Below are positions 1 through 6,382 of a stretch of DNA of 12,906 nucleotides, piece by piece. The first letter of the stretch is position 1, and the number at the start of each line of letters is the position of its first letter. Position numbers and translations under genes: made by a program. The stretch covers positions 1 through 12,906 of the forward strand of contig SKRJ01000280.1 in the NCBI GenBank assembly GCA_007118555.1, in the 5' to 3' direction. This DNA is from Anaerolineae bacterium. Its GTDB lineage: Bacteria; Chloroflexota; Anaerolineae; UBA1429. Under the pieces are notes generated by a model that ran no database searches, was not told the DNA's origin, and worked only from the letters and a program-made list of their open reading frames with translations.

Positions 1-1019
1 CACGCCGCGGGGATCAGATAGAGGGCCGGATCCTTGCGTTCTCGCCAACGCCCCCAAGCCCTTGCCGTGAGCCAGAGCAGGAGGGGCAATGACAGCAGCC
101 AGAGCCCGCCTGCCAGCATGGCAACGGCATCGATCGGCGGCTGTGCCGGCCAGAACAGCGCGCCGCTGGGGCTCAACAGCGCATCGAGGCTCTGCCCGGA
201 TAACAGATCGCGGGCCGTCGTCAGGACATGGTCCCCCAGCACAATTGGCTCGGGGGCCTCATGGCTCGAGAATCGCGTGATGACACGCAACGGAGATTGC
301 TCCGGCGTATAGTACCAGAAGGGCAAGAGAAGGAACCCAAACAGTAGTAAACCCATCAGGATATGGGCCCAACGGGCGCGCCCGTAAAAGGCAAGGGTTA
401 GCGCGCCGGTAATCACCAGCAGGGGAACCGTCTCATGGCTCACATAGAGCAGCAGCCCGACGGCAAGCCAGGCGGCGGTCCAGCCCCAGGCGTGGCGCTG
501 GTACAACGCAGCATAGAGGGACGCCATGAGCATGATGCTCAGCGGGATCACCAGAGCCACGGGCCCCAGCTCTCGCGAGAGCAGCACCGACCAGGGCGTA
601 CTGGCCAGCAGGGCCGTGGAGAGGTGAGCTACCCGCGACCCCAGGCTATGGGCAAGGGCCCGGTGAAAGACGCACAGGGCCACAAGATTGAGTAGCACCA
701 GCCAGCCCGACGCCAGGCGGGGATCCGGCGTGATAAAGCGCGGCAGGCTCAGCACGCGTTCGAAAAGGGTGGGCATCACGAGGCTACTGTCTGCAGGCAG
801 CGCCCCTGTCAGGTGCTGCACCTCGGGCAATCCAAAGGGAATCAGGTCCAACGACACGAGGCGTAACAGGGCGGCCCACGCCAGCAGAGGCCATAGCGGA
901 AGGAGTTCGCGTGCGCTGGCATAGCGCCAGACTGCTCTGGAAGCACGCGAAATCCAGCGCCAGAGCTCCAGCGGCTCGGGAACGCGAAATGACTCGGCGT
1001 GGCGTAGGGAGCGTTGCAT
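1..1019 (-). CDS. Polytopic membrane protein, GT-C/GT39-like glycosyltransferase (3' end beyond window)
   Basis: The reading frame is open from an ATG at 1019 down to the left edge, giving 339 visible residues with no stop, so the C-terminus is outside the window. The start follows an AGAGGGGGAT ribosome binding site. The protein has a charged, Arg/Trp-rich cytoplasmic N-terminus (about 1-38) and then about eight hydrophobic segments (roughly 39-57, 104-122, 125-143, 150-170, 178-195, 196-211, 218-236, 297-318). After the first segment comes LRLVSLDLIPFGLPE (52-66), which resembles the first extracytoplasmic loop of GT39/RgtA-type lipid-linked sugar transferases; family members usually carry an Asp-Glu pair there and only Glu66 is present here. 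The likely role is transfer of sugars from polyprenyl-phosphate donors at the membrane. That is inferred from topology and this one loop, so 'polytopic membrane protein' is the safer name. It is divergent from the lipoprotein gene starting at 1198. Confidence 0.72.
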   Translation of the reverse strand, partial: MQRSLRHAESFRVPEPLELWRWISRASRAVWRYASARELLPLWPLLAWAALLRLVSLDLIPFGLPEVQHLTGALPADSSLVMPTLFERVLSLPRFITPDPRLASGWLVLLNLVALCVFHRALAHSLGSRVAHLSTALLASTPWSVLLSRELGPVALVIPLSIMLMASLYAALYQRHAWGWTAAWLAVGLLLYVSHETVPLLVITGALTLAFYGRARWAHILMGLLLFGFLLLPFWYYTPEQSPLRVITRFSSHEAPEPIVLGDHVLTTARDLLSGQSLDALLSPSGALFWPAQPPIDAVAMLAGGLWLLSLPLLLWLTARAWGRWRERKDPALYLIPAA

Positions 1020-1197
1020 TCATCCCCCTCTGTGTTGCGACGGCCCCATTGTACCATCACGCCCATGGGCGACAAAGCACAACAGTTGGGATTCGCGATC
1101 CCGAGAATATAGGGAACCCCGAGCACCACTGGAGCGTCTCTTGTACTAGAATGAGAGTAGTTGAATGGTCTGTAGGGAATGGTTAGGAAGGAGCTCG

Positions 1198-1608
1198 ATG
1201 CAAAAGAGTAGGCTACTGATCGCGGTGGTGTTCCTGCTCGGACTGGTACTGGCGGCTTGCGCACCGGCCAACTCGCTGGATGGCACGGTCTGGGTGCTGA
1301 CCGAGTTGGGCGGCCAGCCCGCTCTGGATGACGCCATCGTGACATTGATCATAAGCAAAGACGAGATCGGCGGCATCGATGGATGCAATCACTATAGCGC
1401 AGAGGCTACCGTAGGCAACGGTATCTTTGAGCTCAACTCGCCGATTACGAGTACACTGATGGCCTGCGAGCAGCCGATCATGGACCAGGCTAGCCTCTTT
1501 GCCTTGGCGCTCGACGAGGCGGCGGGCTACCGCCTTCTTGATGAGCAACTCGTGTTGTTGGATGCCGATGGCGGCACGTTGGCCCTCTTCGAGGCGCAGA
1601 ACGGCTAA
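1198..1608 (+). CDS. META-domain (HslJ-like) lipoprotein
   Basis: This 136-residue protein starts at ATG 1198, chosen because AAGGAG lies 6-7 bases upstream and because a signal peptide begins at once. An in-frame upstream start at 1165 would bury the signal. Residues 1-20 form a lipoprotein signal (K/R, then a hydrophobic core, then the lipobox LAAC), so Cys21 is the predicted lipidated residue. Residues 27-133 match one META domain: a 'GTVWVLTELGG' opening strand, GCNHY at 62-66, and STLMACE at 85-91. META domains occur in HslJ-type envelope proteins linked to stress or drug tolerance, and their molecular activity is not settled. The protein is expected to sit outside the cytoplasmic membrane. 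The gene is monocistronic, divergent from the membrane protein at 1-1019, and is followed by a strong hairpin. A TAGAAT at 1147-1152 could be its -10, but no convincing -35 is seen. Confidence 0.9.
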   Translation: MQKSRLLIAVVFLLGLVLAACAPANSLDGTVWVLTELGGQPALDDAIVTLIISKDEIGGIDGCNHYSAEATVGNGIFELNSPITSTLMACEQPIMDQASLFALALDEAAGYRLLDEQLVLLDADGGTLALFEAQNG

Positions 1609-1629
1609 CAGATAGCCTGGCTGGCACCA

Positions 1630-1667
1630 ACAAGAGGCGGGTAGGGGATTCACTACCCGCCTCTTGT
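1630..1667. terminator. Perfect 15-bp hairpin between convergent genes
   Basis: The left arm ACAAGAGGCGGGTAG (1630-1644) and right arm CTACCCGCCTCTTGT (1653-1667) are exact reverse complements around an 8-nt loop. It lies in the 77-bp gap between the stop of the plus-strand lipoprotein gene and the stop of the minus-strand HEAT gene. The tail is moderately T-rich on the plus strand (TGTATTTCC) and weaker on the minus strand (TTGTTGG). It probably terminates the lipoprotein transcript and may act on both. Confidence 0.8.
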
Positions 1668-1685
1668 ATTTCCTGCAGACTGCGC

Positions 1686-2918
1686 CTAAAGCTCGGCCAG
1701 CGCCTCTTGGGCGGCGCGGCGCACATCATGGTCGGGGTCGCGGCGCCCCAGATGCATCAAGGCCTGCACAGCGGTACGATCGCCCATTTTGCCCAGCGCC
1801 TCGGCGGCCGCCTCGCGCACGCTGGCCTTGTGATCGTTCAGTAGCAAGAGCAGGCCTTCCAGGGCTCGCTTGTCACCGAGGAGCCCCAGCGTGCGGGCAG
1901 AGGTGCGGCGCACAGTCTTGGAACGATCTTCAAGGGCATCGATCAGGGGCGCTATGGGCACCAGATCAGGATCATGTTGCTTGGCGATCATGCCCAGGGT
2001 TTCGATGGCGGCTGCCTTGGTCCAGTAATCGCGATGCCCCAGCTTTTCCAGCAGCGCGTCGACGGCGGGCTCTCCGATCTCGGCCAGAGCCTGCATCGCA
2101 TCTTCCTGGACGGGCTGATACTGATCCTGCAACAGGTTTGCCAGGGGCCCGATGGCGTCCTTGCCCAGCGGCACGCAACGCTGGCACTCGCCCTTGGCAA
2201 TCCAGTAATGGATCTTGTGCTCGTCGGTGGGCTCCCAGCCCAGAGCGTCCAGGGCCTGAGCCGAGGAGCGGCGTACGCTCCAGGCCTCATCGCGCAGGGC
2301 GGTGGTGAGCGAGTCGATGGTCGGGGGCGCACCCAGGGCGATCATTGCATCCACGGCGGCTTGCCGCACGATGCGATAGTCATCGGTCTCCACGGCGATA
2401 TGGAGCCACTCGGCGGCCCATTTCACCAGCCCCGGATCCTCGATTCGGTCCGCCAGAATCTCGACGGTCTCGATGGCCGCCTCGCGCACCCACCATGTGC
2501 GGTCTCGCATGGACCGAATGATGGTCGCTACGGCCTTTTCCGGGAGAGGATCTATCTCCGGGCGCTGGAGGAGGCGCTGCAGGGAGACAATGGCCGTTCG
2601 GCGCACGCTTACAAACTCGTCGGTGGTCGTCGGCAAGAGCCGCATGGCGGCTTCTTCATTGCCGAGCTCGCCCAGAGCCTCGGCGGCCATCTCGCGAATC
2701 TTCCAATGGCCATCGCGCAGCAGATGGGTCAAGGCCTCGACAATGTCCTCTTCATGTGCATCCGGGGTCTGTTTGGCTATCTCGCAGAGCGCTTCAAGGG
2801 CGTCACGACGCAAGATCCAGTCGTTACGATGGCGGGTGGCCTTGATCAGACCCTTGACATTGCCCTCGGCAATGAGTTTCTCGACATCGGGCGGGCCAAA
2901 GAGGTCAAACAACGCCAT
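1686..2918 (-). CDS. HEAT-repeat (PBS-lyase-like) scaffold protein
   Basis: This is a 410-residue soluble protein made almost entirely of about ten two-helix HEAT repeats. Each repeat carries a 'VR..A..AL..LG' core, for example at residues 74-86, 105-115, 144-154, 183-195, 215-226, 336-348 and 367-379. Such proteins act as protein-binding scaffolds; some relatives are phycobilin lyases, but nothing here points to a bilin role. The opening MALFDLFGPPDVEKL with KGLIKA at 22-27 is a head I associate with HEAT proteins of Chloroflexota and some archaea. A linker at about 236-252 breaks the array and contains GECQRC (Cys245 and Cys248). Many repeats start with Trp (DGHW, RTWW, DEAW, RDYW). The start at 2918 has GGAG about 9 bases upstream. 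The gene is monocistronic; a candidate promoter lies at 2964-2992. The partner is unknown. Confidence 0.9.
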   Translation of the reverse strand: MALFDLFGPPDVEKLIAEGNVKGLIKATRHRNDWILRRDALEALCEIAKQTPDAHEEDIVEALTHLLRDGHWKIREMAAEALGELGNEEAAMRLLPTTTDEFVSVRRTAIVSLQRLLQRPEIDPLPEKAVATIIRSMRDRTWWVREAAIETVEILADRIEDPGLVKWAAEWLHIAVETDDYRIVRQAAVDAMIALGAPPTIDSLTTALRDEAWSVRRSSAQALDALGWEPTDEHKIHYWIAKGECQRCVPLGKDAIGPLANLLQDQYQPVQEDAMQALAEIGEPAVDALLEKLGHRDYWTKAAAIETLGMIAKQHDPDLVPIAPLIDALEDRSKTVRRTSARTLGLLGDKRALEGLLLLLNDHKASVREAAAEALGKMGDRTAVQALMHLGRRDPDHDVRRAAQEALAEL

Positions 2919-2963
2919 AGGAACGGTTCTCCGGACGCTTATCAGGCAGCATGGAATACACTA

Positions 2964-2992
2964 TCTATATAGTAGACCACACGCTCGCCCAA
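2964..2992 (-). promoter_or_regulatory. Candidate promoter of the HEAT-repeat gene
   Basis: On the minus strand, TTGGGC (2992-2987) is followed after exactly 17 bp by TATAGA (2969-2964) in an AT-rich stretch. The -10 lies about 45 bp before the start codon at 2918. Each box matches its sigma-70 consensus only partly (3/6 and 4/6), so this is a suggestion. TATATA, overlapping at shifted spacing, is an alternative -10. Confidence 0.4.
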
Positions 2993-3059
2993 TGGGCAAA
3001 TAGAGTCAAACTGTTACGCCGCAATAAAGGCGCATGCATCAGAATAAAGACCACAGCAT

Positions 3060-3755
3060 TCAGAGGGATATGTTATTGATGGCATGTACCAGAAAAGGAG
3101 GTAGCAAGCTTCGGGTCTTGGCAAAGATCGCGCCCAGGAGCATGCCCAACACCACGAGGTAGACCAGCGAGAGGAGGCCCTCTGACGTGACAGCTCGAGC
3201 AGGCAGGAGGTGGTTGATATAGTAGTGATAGACGCCAAAGATGACGCCTGTGACCATCCAGGAGCGAACCGTCCCCACAAGGGCCTCCAGTCGGGTCTGC
3301 AGGAGGCCCCGAAAGATCGTCTCTTCCAACAGAGGAAAGATCACCACGGCCGCCAGCGAGCGTCGCACGGCCATATAGTGTCCAGCCGCGATCTGGAGCG
3401 GATCCACGATCTTGGACAGAGCAATCATGCCCATGATCCACAAGACGCACCCCATGACACGCCGATCCTTGGGGAGGGCCAGACCAAGTTGCAGGAGCGT
3501 CCGACGACCTACCACCAGGCCCAGGATCACGATCGCGCCCAGCCCATAGAGGATATAGGCGCCAAGCCACGCTGGGAACCAAAAGAGCGGGATCTCTATG
3601 TGGGGAACCAGCAGCAGTCCGCCGATGAGAAGCACGATCTCGGTCCATTCACGGCGTGGATTGCGGGGCGGCACAAGCACGACCGGGTACTCGCCCACGT
3701 GCACCCACAGCACGAATGCGATGCTAAAGAGGATCCCGACCATGCGTATGACCAT
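3060..3755 (-). CDS. CPBP-family intramembrane metalloprotease (CAAX protease-like)
   Basis: This 231-residue, strongly hydrophobic protein has about seven membrane segments. It carries all three conserved motifs of the CPBP/Abi (PF02517) family: EETIFR (Glu144, Glu145, Arg149), FGVYH (Phe173, His177) and HAINN (His224, Asn228). These supply the metal ligands and catalytic glutamate of a Rce1-like site within the membrane, so activity is plausible. Bacterial members mature or degrade peptides and some give bacteriocin immunity; the substrate here is unknown. The start at 3755 has GGGGTGAT about 5-8 bases upstream; a second in-frame ATG at 3743 is possible. It is shorter than many relatives but has the full core. 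It is on the same strand as the HEAT gene but separated by 141 bp that contain a candidate HEAT promoter, so probably not in one operon. It is divergent from the coiled-coil gene. Confidence 0.9.
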   Translation of the reverse strand: MVIRMVGILFSIAFVLWVHVGEYPVVLVPPRNPRREWTEIVLLIGGLLLVPHIEIPLFWFPAWLGAYILYGLGAIVILGLVVGRRTLLQLGLALPKDRRVMGCVLWIMGMIALSKIVDPLQIAAGHYMAVRRSLAAVVIFPLLEETIFRGLLQTRLEALVGTVRSWMVTGVIFGVYHYYINHLLPARAVTSEGLLSLVYLVVLGMLLGAIFAKTRSLLPPFLVHAINNISL

Positions 3756-3912
3756 AGGCCATCACCCCGAGGAGATGACGCTTGCTCTCTGCAAGCCCAG
3801 TATGCCGCTCTGGCGACCCTATGTCAAGTGCGGGACAGTGGCGCTGCACAGGCCTCCAACAAATGGCCTGGGATAGAAAGCAATAGAACGCAACTCGATC
3901 TCGCATAGTGCA

Positions 3913-3941
3913 TTGTGACGCATCTGCGTATCATGTATAAT
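3913..3941 (+). promoter_or_regulatory. Strong candidate sigma-70 promoter of the coiled-coil gene
   Basis: TTGTGA (3913-3918), a 17-bp spacer and a perfect TATAAT (3936-3941) lie about 45 bp before the start codon at 3986. Expected transcription start is near 3948, giving a leader of roughly 38 nt. This is the best promoter match in the window. Confidence 0.7.
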
Positions 3942-3985
3942 GACAGTAGTATAGTGGCCAGGCACTCGATATCGGGAGGTGTTCC

Positions 3986-4462
3986 ATGAAACTATGGGGT
4001 TCGATCAAACAACAGGCGGGCAAGGCGGCCTTTGAGGCCGAAAAGATGGTGCGCATCCGACGCGAGGAGGGCGCGATCTCCAGCCTCAGGGCGCAGATCG
4101 ACGCGCAGACCATGGCATTGGGCAAGAATGTGCTCAACCTCATGGAGGAGGGGGCCCTCGAGCATCCGGCGCTAGAGCCCTTTGTGCAGCAGGTCGCCCA
4201 GTTTCGTGAGGAGATTACCGCTATTGAGGCCAAGATTGCCCTGATCAAGGCTGAAGAGTTCAGCGGCGATATTCCGCCCGAGGGCGCCGAACCTACCGAG
4301 CCAGCGCCTCCTCCAGCGGCACCGACCGAGAGCGTTCCGCCCAGCACGGTTGAGGGCACTCCACCGCCGATGCCCGACGAAGGGGCACCGCCCCCGGAGG
4401 CGCGCCCTGCGGAGGATATCGCTGCGGACAAGGCGGCTGATGCGCCGCCCACCGAGGAATAG
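3986..4462 (+). CDS. Small coiled-coil protein with Pro/Glu/Ala-rich tail
   Basis: I recognise no named family. The 158-residue protein has no signal peptide or membrane segment. Residues about 1-90 are charged and helical with heptad-like spacing, predicted as one or two coiled-coil helices broken near the 'GALEHPALEPF' turn (about 53-63). From about residue 95 to the end it is disordered and rich in Pro, Glu and Ala (repeated PPP and EGA/EGT blocks, acidic end PTEE). Similar short coiled-coil proteins often end in a zinc ribbon; none is present here. The start at ATG 3986 has GGGAGGT (3974-3980) six bases upstream. The near-consensus promoter suggests steady, fairly strong expression. The coding frame is supported by the ribosome binding site, the promoter and an amphipathic pattern. 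A structural or adaptor role is a guess. Confidence 0.78.
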   Translation: MKLWGSIKQQAGKAAFEAEKMVRIRREEGAISSLRAQIDAQTMALGKNVLNLMEEGALEHPALEPFVQQVAQFREEITAIEAKIALIKAEEFSGDIPPEGAEPTEPAPPPAAPTESVPPSTVEGTPPPMPDEGAPPPEARPAEDIAADKAADAPPTEE

Positions 4463-4544
4463 TCTCGCCGCTGCTACCATCAGATATCGCTCTGCGCGAT
4501 GGGGCCACGATGCGCCAATATGGCGCGCATCATCGCATCATTCG

Positions 4545-4576
4545 GGCAGCCGGTCGCCCATGGATCGGCTGCCTTT
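4545..4576 (+). terminator. Probable intrinsic terminator of the coiled-coil gene
   Basis: GGCAGCCG (4545-4552) and CGGCTGCC (4566-4573) pair perfectly, and the stem may extend inward by two more pairs past a G-T. It is followed by TTTGTG and, 10 bases later, TTTT. It lies about 83 bp after the coiled-coil stop codon. The T tract is short, so termination may be partial. Confidence 0.5.
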
Positions 4577-4658
4577 GTGATCGTATCTTTTGCGTGTTCG
4601 GGCCATGCGTGCACTGGGTCTAGTATGATCGTCCATGCCTATAGCTACACTGGCTCGA

Positions 4659-4698
4659 GCGCCCTCAAACGGCGTTTGCATGGTTGTGCAAAGGGCGC
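4659..4698. repeat. Nested inverted repeats overlapping the exporter promoter
   Basis: Two overlapping dyads share one arm: CAAAC-GGC-GTTTG (4666-4678) and TTTGCA-N6-TGCAAA (4675-4692). Both are flanked by GCGCCC (4659-4664) and GGGCGC (4693-4698), so the whole can fold as one imperfect hairpin or two alternative ones. It covers the -35 box and spacer of the candidate promoter, the usual place for a repressor or activator site. Confidence 0.5.
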
Positions 4699-4704
4699 TA
4701 GAAT
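4676..4704 (+). promoter_or_regulatory. Candidate promoter of the first MFS exporter
   Basis: TTGCAT (4676-4681), a 17-bp spacer and TAGAAT (4699-4704, 5/6 match) point towards the exporter at 4891. Predicted transcription start is near 4711. The -35 is weak (3/6), as expected if expression depends on a regulator. Confidence 0.45.
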
Positions 4705-4717
4705 CGTGAGGTACCTA

Positions 4718-4731
4718 AGACAACGTTGTCT
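4718..4731. promoter_or_regulatory. Perfect 14-bp palindrome, candidate operator
   Basis: AGACAACGTTGTCT is exactly self-complementary and begins 13 bp after the -10 box, so it would cover about +8 to +21 of the transcript, a common repressor position. The core GACA-N4-TGTC recurs at 4820-4831. Length and symmetry would suit a dimeric repressor such as a TetR or MarR family protein; no such gene is in the window. Confidence 0.5.
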
Positions 4732-4819
4732 CGGCGAGTATAGAGTCGGAACGCTCGAGGCAGGGTCTGAGGGTTCGCCTACCAAGACCGCCAGGTCGCT
4801 GCATGATCGGCCTCGCAAT

Positions 4820-4831
4820 GACAGGGCTGTC
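4820..4831. promoter_or_regulatory. Second GACA-N4-TGTC dyad in the exporter leader
   Basis: GACAGGGCTGTC shares the outer half-sites GACA and TGTC with the perfect palindrome about 101 bp upstream. It lies about 60 bp before the exporter start codon. It could be an auxiliary operator or chance. Confidence 0.3.
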
Positions 4832-4890
4832 GCTGCGAACGCATCGGCACGTTTGTCGCAAGATCAATACTCCCCCCAGTGAGGATGAGC

Positions 4891-6147
4891 ATGTCGCATT
4901 GGAAACGGAATCTCGCAGTGCTGTGCTTTGTACAGCTCGTGACGATGATCGGATTCTCCGGATTTCACCCATTTGTCGCCTATTACCTGCTGGAGATGGG
5001 CGTTCCCACACCCGCAGAAGCGGCTACCTGGATGGCGATCTTTAACAGTGGCGCGGCCGTTTCCATGATGGTCGCATCGCCCATATGGGGCACGCTGGCC
5101 GATAAACATGGCCGCCGGATGATGCTCATCCGAGCGACCGTGGCCGGGTGTCTGTTCACCTTTCTCATGGGGCTGGCCCGCAGCCCCGAGATGCTCATCG
5201 GTCTTCGCGTGGTCCAGGGCCTCTTTTCGGGCACCGTGGTTGCCGCCATCACCCTGGTAGCCACCGAGACTCCGGAGCAGTACCTGGGACGCAGTCTGGG
5301 CGTCATGCAGACGGCCCAGTTTGTGGGGCAGTCGATTGGACCCCTGATCGGCGGTCTGGCCGCAGACGCCCTGGGCTATCGCAACGTCTTTTTCGTGTCG
5401 TCCAGTCTTTTGCTGACATCGGCGCTAACCACCGTTGTCTTTGTAAAAGAGACCAAGCGGGTGAAGCCGGAAGAGCCCAAGCCAGTCGTTGCGACCAGAG
5501 AGGCCAGGGGCCGGGGGCTGCTCCGGGGCGGTGCGCTGGTAGCCATCGCCAACCGGAACACAATGTTCCTGGTGCTTACCCTGGCGGGCAACAGCTTTGC
5601 CATCGCCGTGCTGAGCCCCATTCTTTCGCTCTATATCAAAGAGTTGATCGGTGATGTGCCTAATCTGGCCACCATCGCGGGCACCGTGATGTCTGTGGCG
5701 GCCTTTAGCTCCAGCCTCTCCGCGGTCGCTCTGGGGCGCTGGGCCGACAAGGTCGGACAGAAAAAGATCCTCGTGGCCTGCGTCATCGGGGTCGCCTGTG
5801 TGCATGTGCCCCAATCGATGGTGACCCATCCGAACCAGCTCATTGTGCTGCGTTCGCTACAGGGGCTCTTTATGGGCGGCATCATGCCCACGGCCAACGC
5901 CCTGTTGGCGCGCGCCACTGACATATCGAGGCGCGGGGCCGTCTTTGGCTTTTCCAACAGCGCCCAGGCGGGCGGGCGGGCCCTGGGGCCGGCCATGGGA
6001 GCGGCGGTCGCCAACACCCTGGGCATGTCCAGCGCCTTTCTGGTGACGGGGGGTATTTTCGGCGTGATGTCGCTGCTCGTGGGTCTGTTTGTGCGTGTGG
6101 ATGCCGAGCAAGAGATCGTTGAGGAGCCTGTGCCCGCCACCACCTGA
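4891..6147 (+). CDS. MFS drug-type exporter (DHA1/TetA-like), first of three
   Basis: This 418-residue protein has twelve predicted membrane helices in two six-helix halves joined by a charged cytoplasmic loop (about 187-212). Motif A of the major facilitator superfamily is clear after helix 2 (GTLADKHGRR, 67-76) and repeated in the second half (GRWADKVGQKK, 282-292). An antiporter motif C-like GQSIGPLIGG lies at 146-155. This pattern belongs to proton-driven exporters of the DHA1 group (tetracycline and multidrug type); the substrate cannot be read from sequence. Start ATG 4891 is preferred because GAGG sits six bases upstream. ATG 4885 and GTG 4879 are in frame but poorly placed relative to that site. 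A long leader with palindromic sites suggests repressor control. The next exporter follows on the same strand after 235 bp, probably with its own promoter. Confidence 0.93.
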   Translation: MSHWKRNLAVLCFVQLVTMIGFSGFHPFVAYYLLEMGVPTPAEAATWMAIFNSGAAVSMMVASPIWGTLADKHGRRMMLIRATVAGCLFTFLMGLARSPEMLIGLRVVQGLFSGTVVAAITLVATETPEQYLGRSLGVMQTAQFVGQSIGPLIGGLAADALGYRNVFFVSSSLLLTSALTTVVFVKETKRVKPEEPKPVVATREARGRGLLRGGALVAIANRNTMFLVLTLAGNSFAIAVLSPILSLYIKELIGDVPNLATIAGTVMSVAAFSSSLSAVALGRWADKVGQKKILVACVIGVACVHVPQSMVTHPNQLIVLRSLQGLFMGGIMPTANALLARATDISRRGAVFGFSNSAQAGGRALGPAMGAAVANTLGMSSAFLVTGGIFGVMSLLVGLFVRVDAEQEIVEEPVPATT

Positions 6148-6168
6148 GGGTTCCCTGATCCCCGCATC

Positions 6169-6207
6169 TGCAGGCTACACACCTGCACCATTCGCCCGTA
6201 TGGGCGA
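6169..6207 (+). terminator. Two small hairpins after the first exporter, weak terminator candidate
   Basis: TGCAGG (6169-6174) pairs with CCTGCA (6182-6187), and TCGCCC (6192-6197) pairs with GGGCGA (6202-6207) across a GTAT loop. They lie 22-60 bp after the stop codon. No T tract follows, so they may only stabilise the mRNA end or form part of the next gene's control region. Confidence 0.3.
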
Positions 6208-6382
6208 GTCGTGTCACAATAGAGAAGTATCGTTATGTATAAATGTATGAGGGAGACACCTCTGATTCCTCGTGAGCACGTGGGCCCCACCGGCCGTCCT
6301 ATCGAAACGGATCTGTGGCTGGTGCAGGGTGACCTGGCTCATAAGAGTGGACTCTCCCTCATCAGGAGAGGATAGATATTCC

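Larger units (their letters stand above)
4463..4890. other. 428-bp gene-free region dense in inverted repeats
   Basis: I find no credible gene here; the longest open frames lack ribosome binding sites and protein-like composition. It contains a 7-bp inverted repeat GATGCGC/GCGCATC (4509-4531) with an overlapping GCGCCA-ATA-TGGCGC, a probable terminator (4545-4576), nested inverted repeats around a candidate promoter (4659-4704), a perfect palindrome (4718-4731) and a second related dyad (4820-4831). From the predicted transcription start to the exporter start codon is about 180 nt, an unusually long leader. I do not recognise a known riboswitch in it. Confidence 0.6.

Noticed and set aside
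842..1345. 167-residue open frame on the minus strand spanning the intergenic region and the membrane protein start.
   Set aside because: Low-complexity Arg/Pro/Ser composition and no well-placed ribosome binding site. It overlaps in another frame the membrane protein, which has clear hydrophobic segments.
1974..2972. 332-residue open frame on the plus strand opposite the HEAT-repeat gene.
   Set aside because: It is the antisense shadow of a GC-rich gene with clear HEAT repeats; its own translation shows no domain pattern.
3210..3908. 232-residue plus-strand frame opposite the CPBP protease.
   Set aside because: His/Asp/Gln-rich shadow of a membrane protein gene; the opposite strand has all three protease motifs.
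4499..4882. 127-residue plus-strand frame in the gene-free region.
   Set aside because: No ribosome binding site, no protein-like pattern, and it runs through the terminator, promoter and palindromes.
6272..6382. In-frame GTG start at 6272 extending the second exporter by 37 residues.
   Set aside because: The extra residues are not membrane-like and the nearest purine-rich stretch is too far from the GTG. ATG 6383 is a better start.
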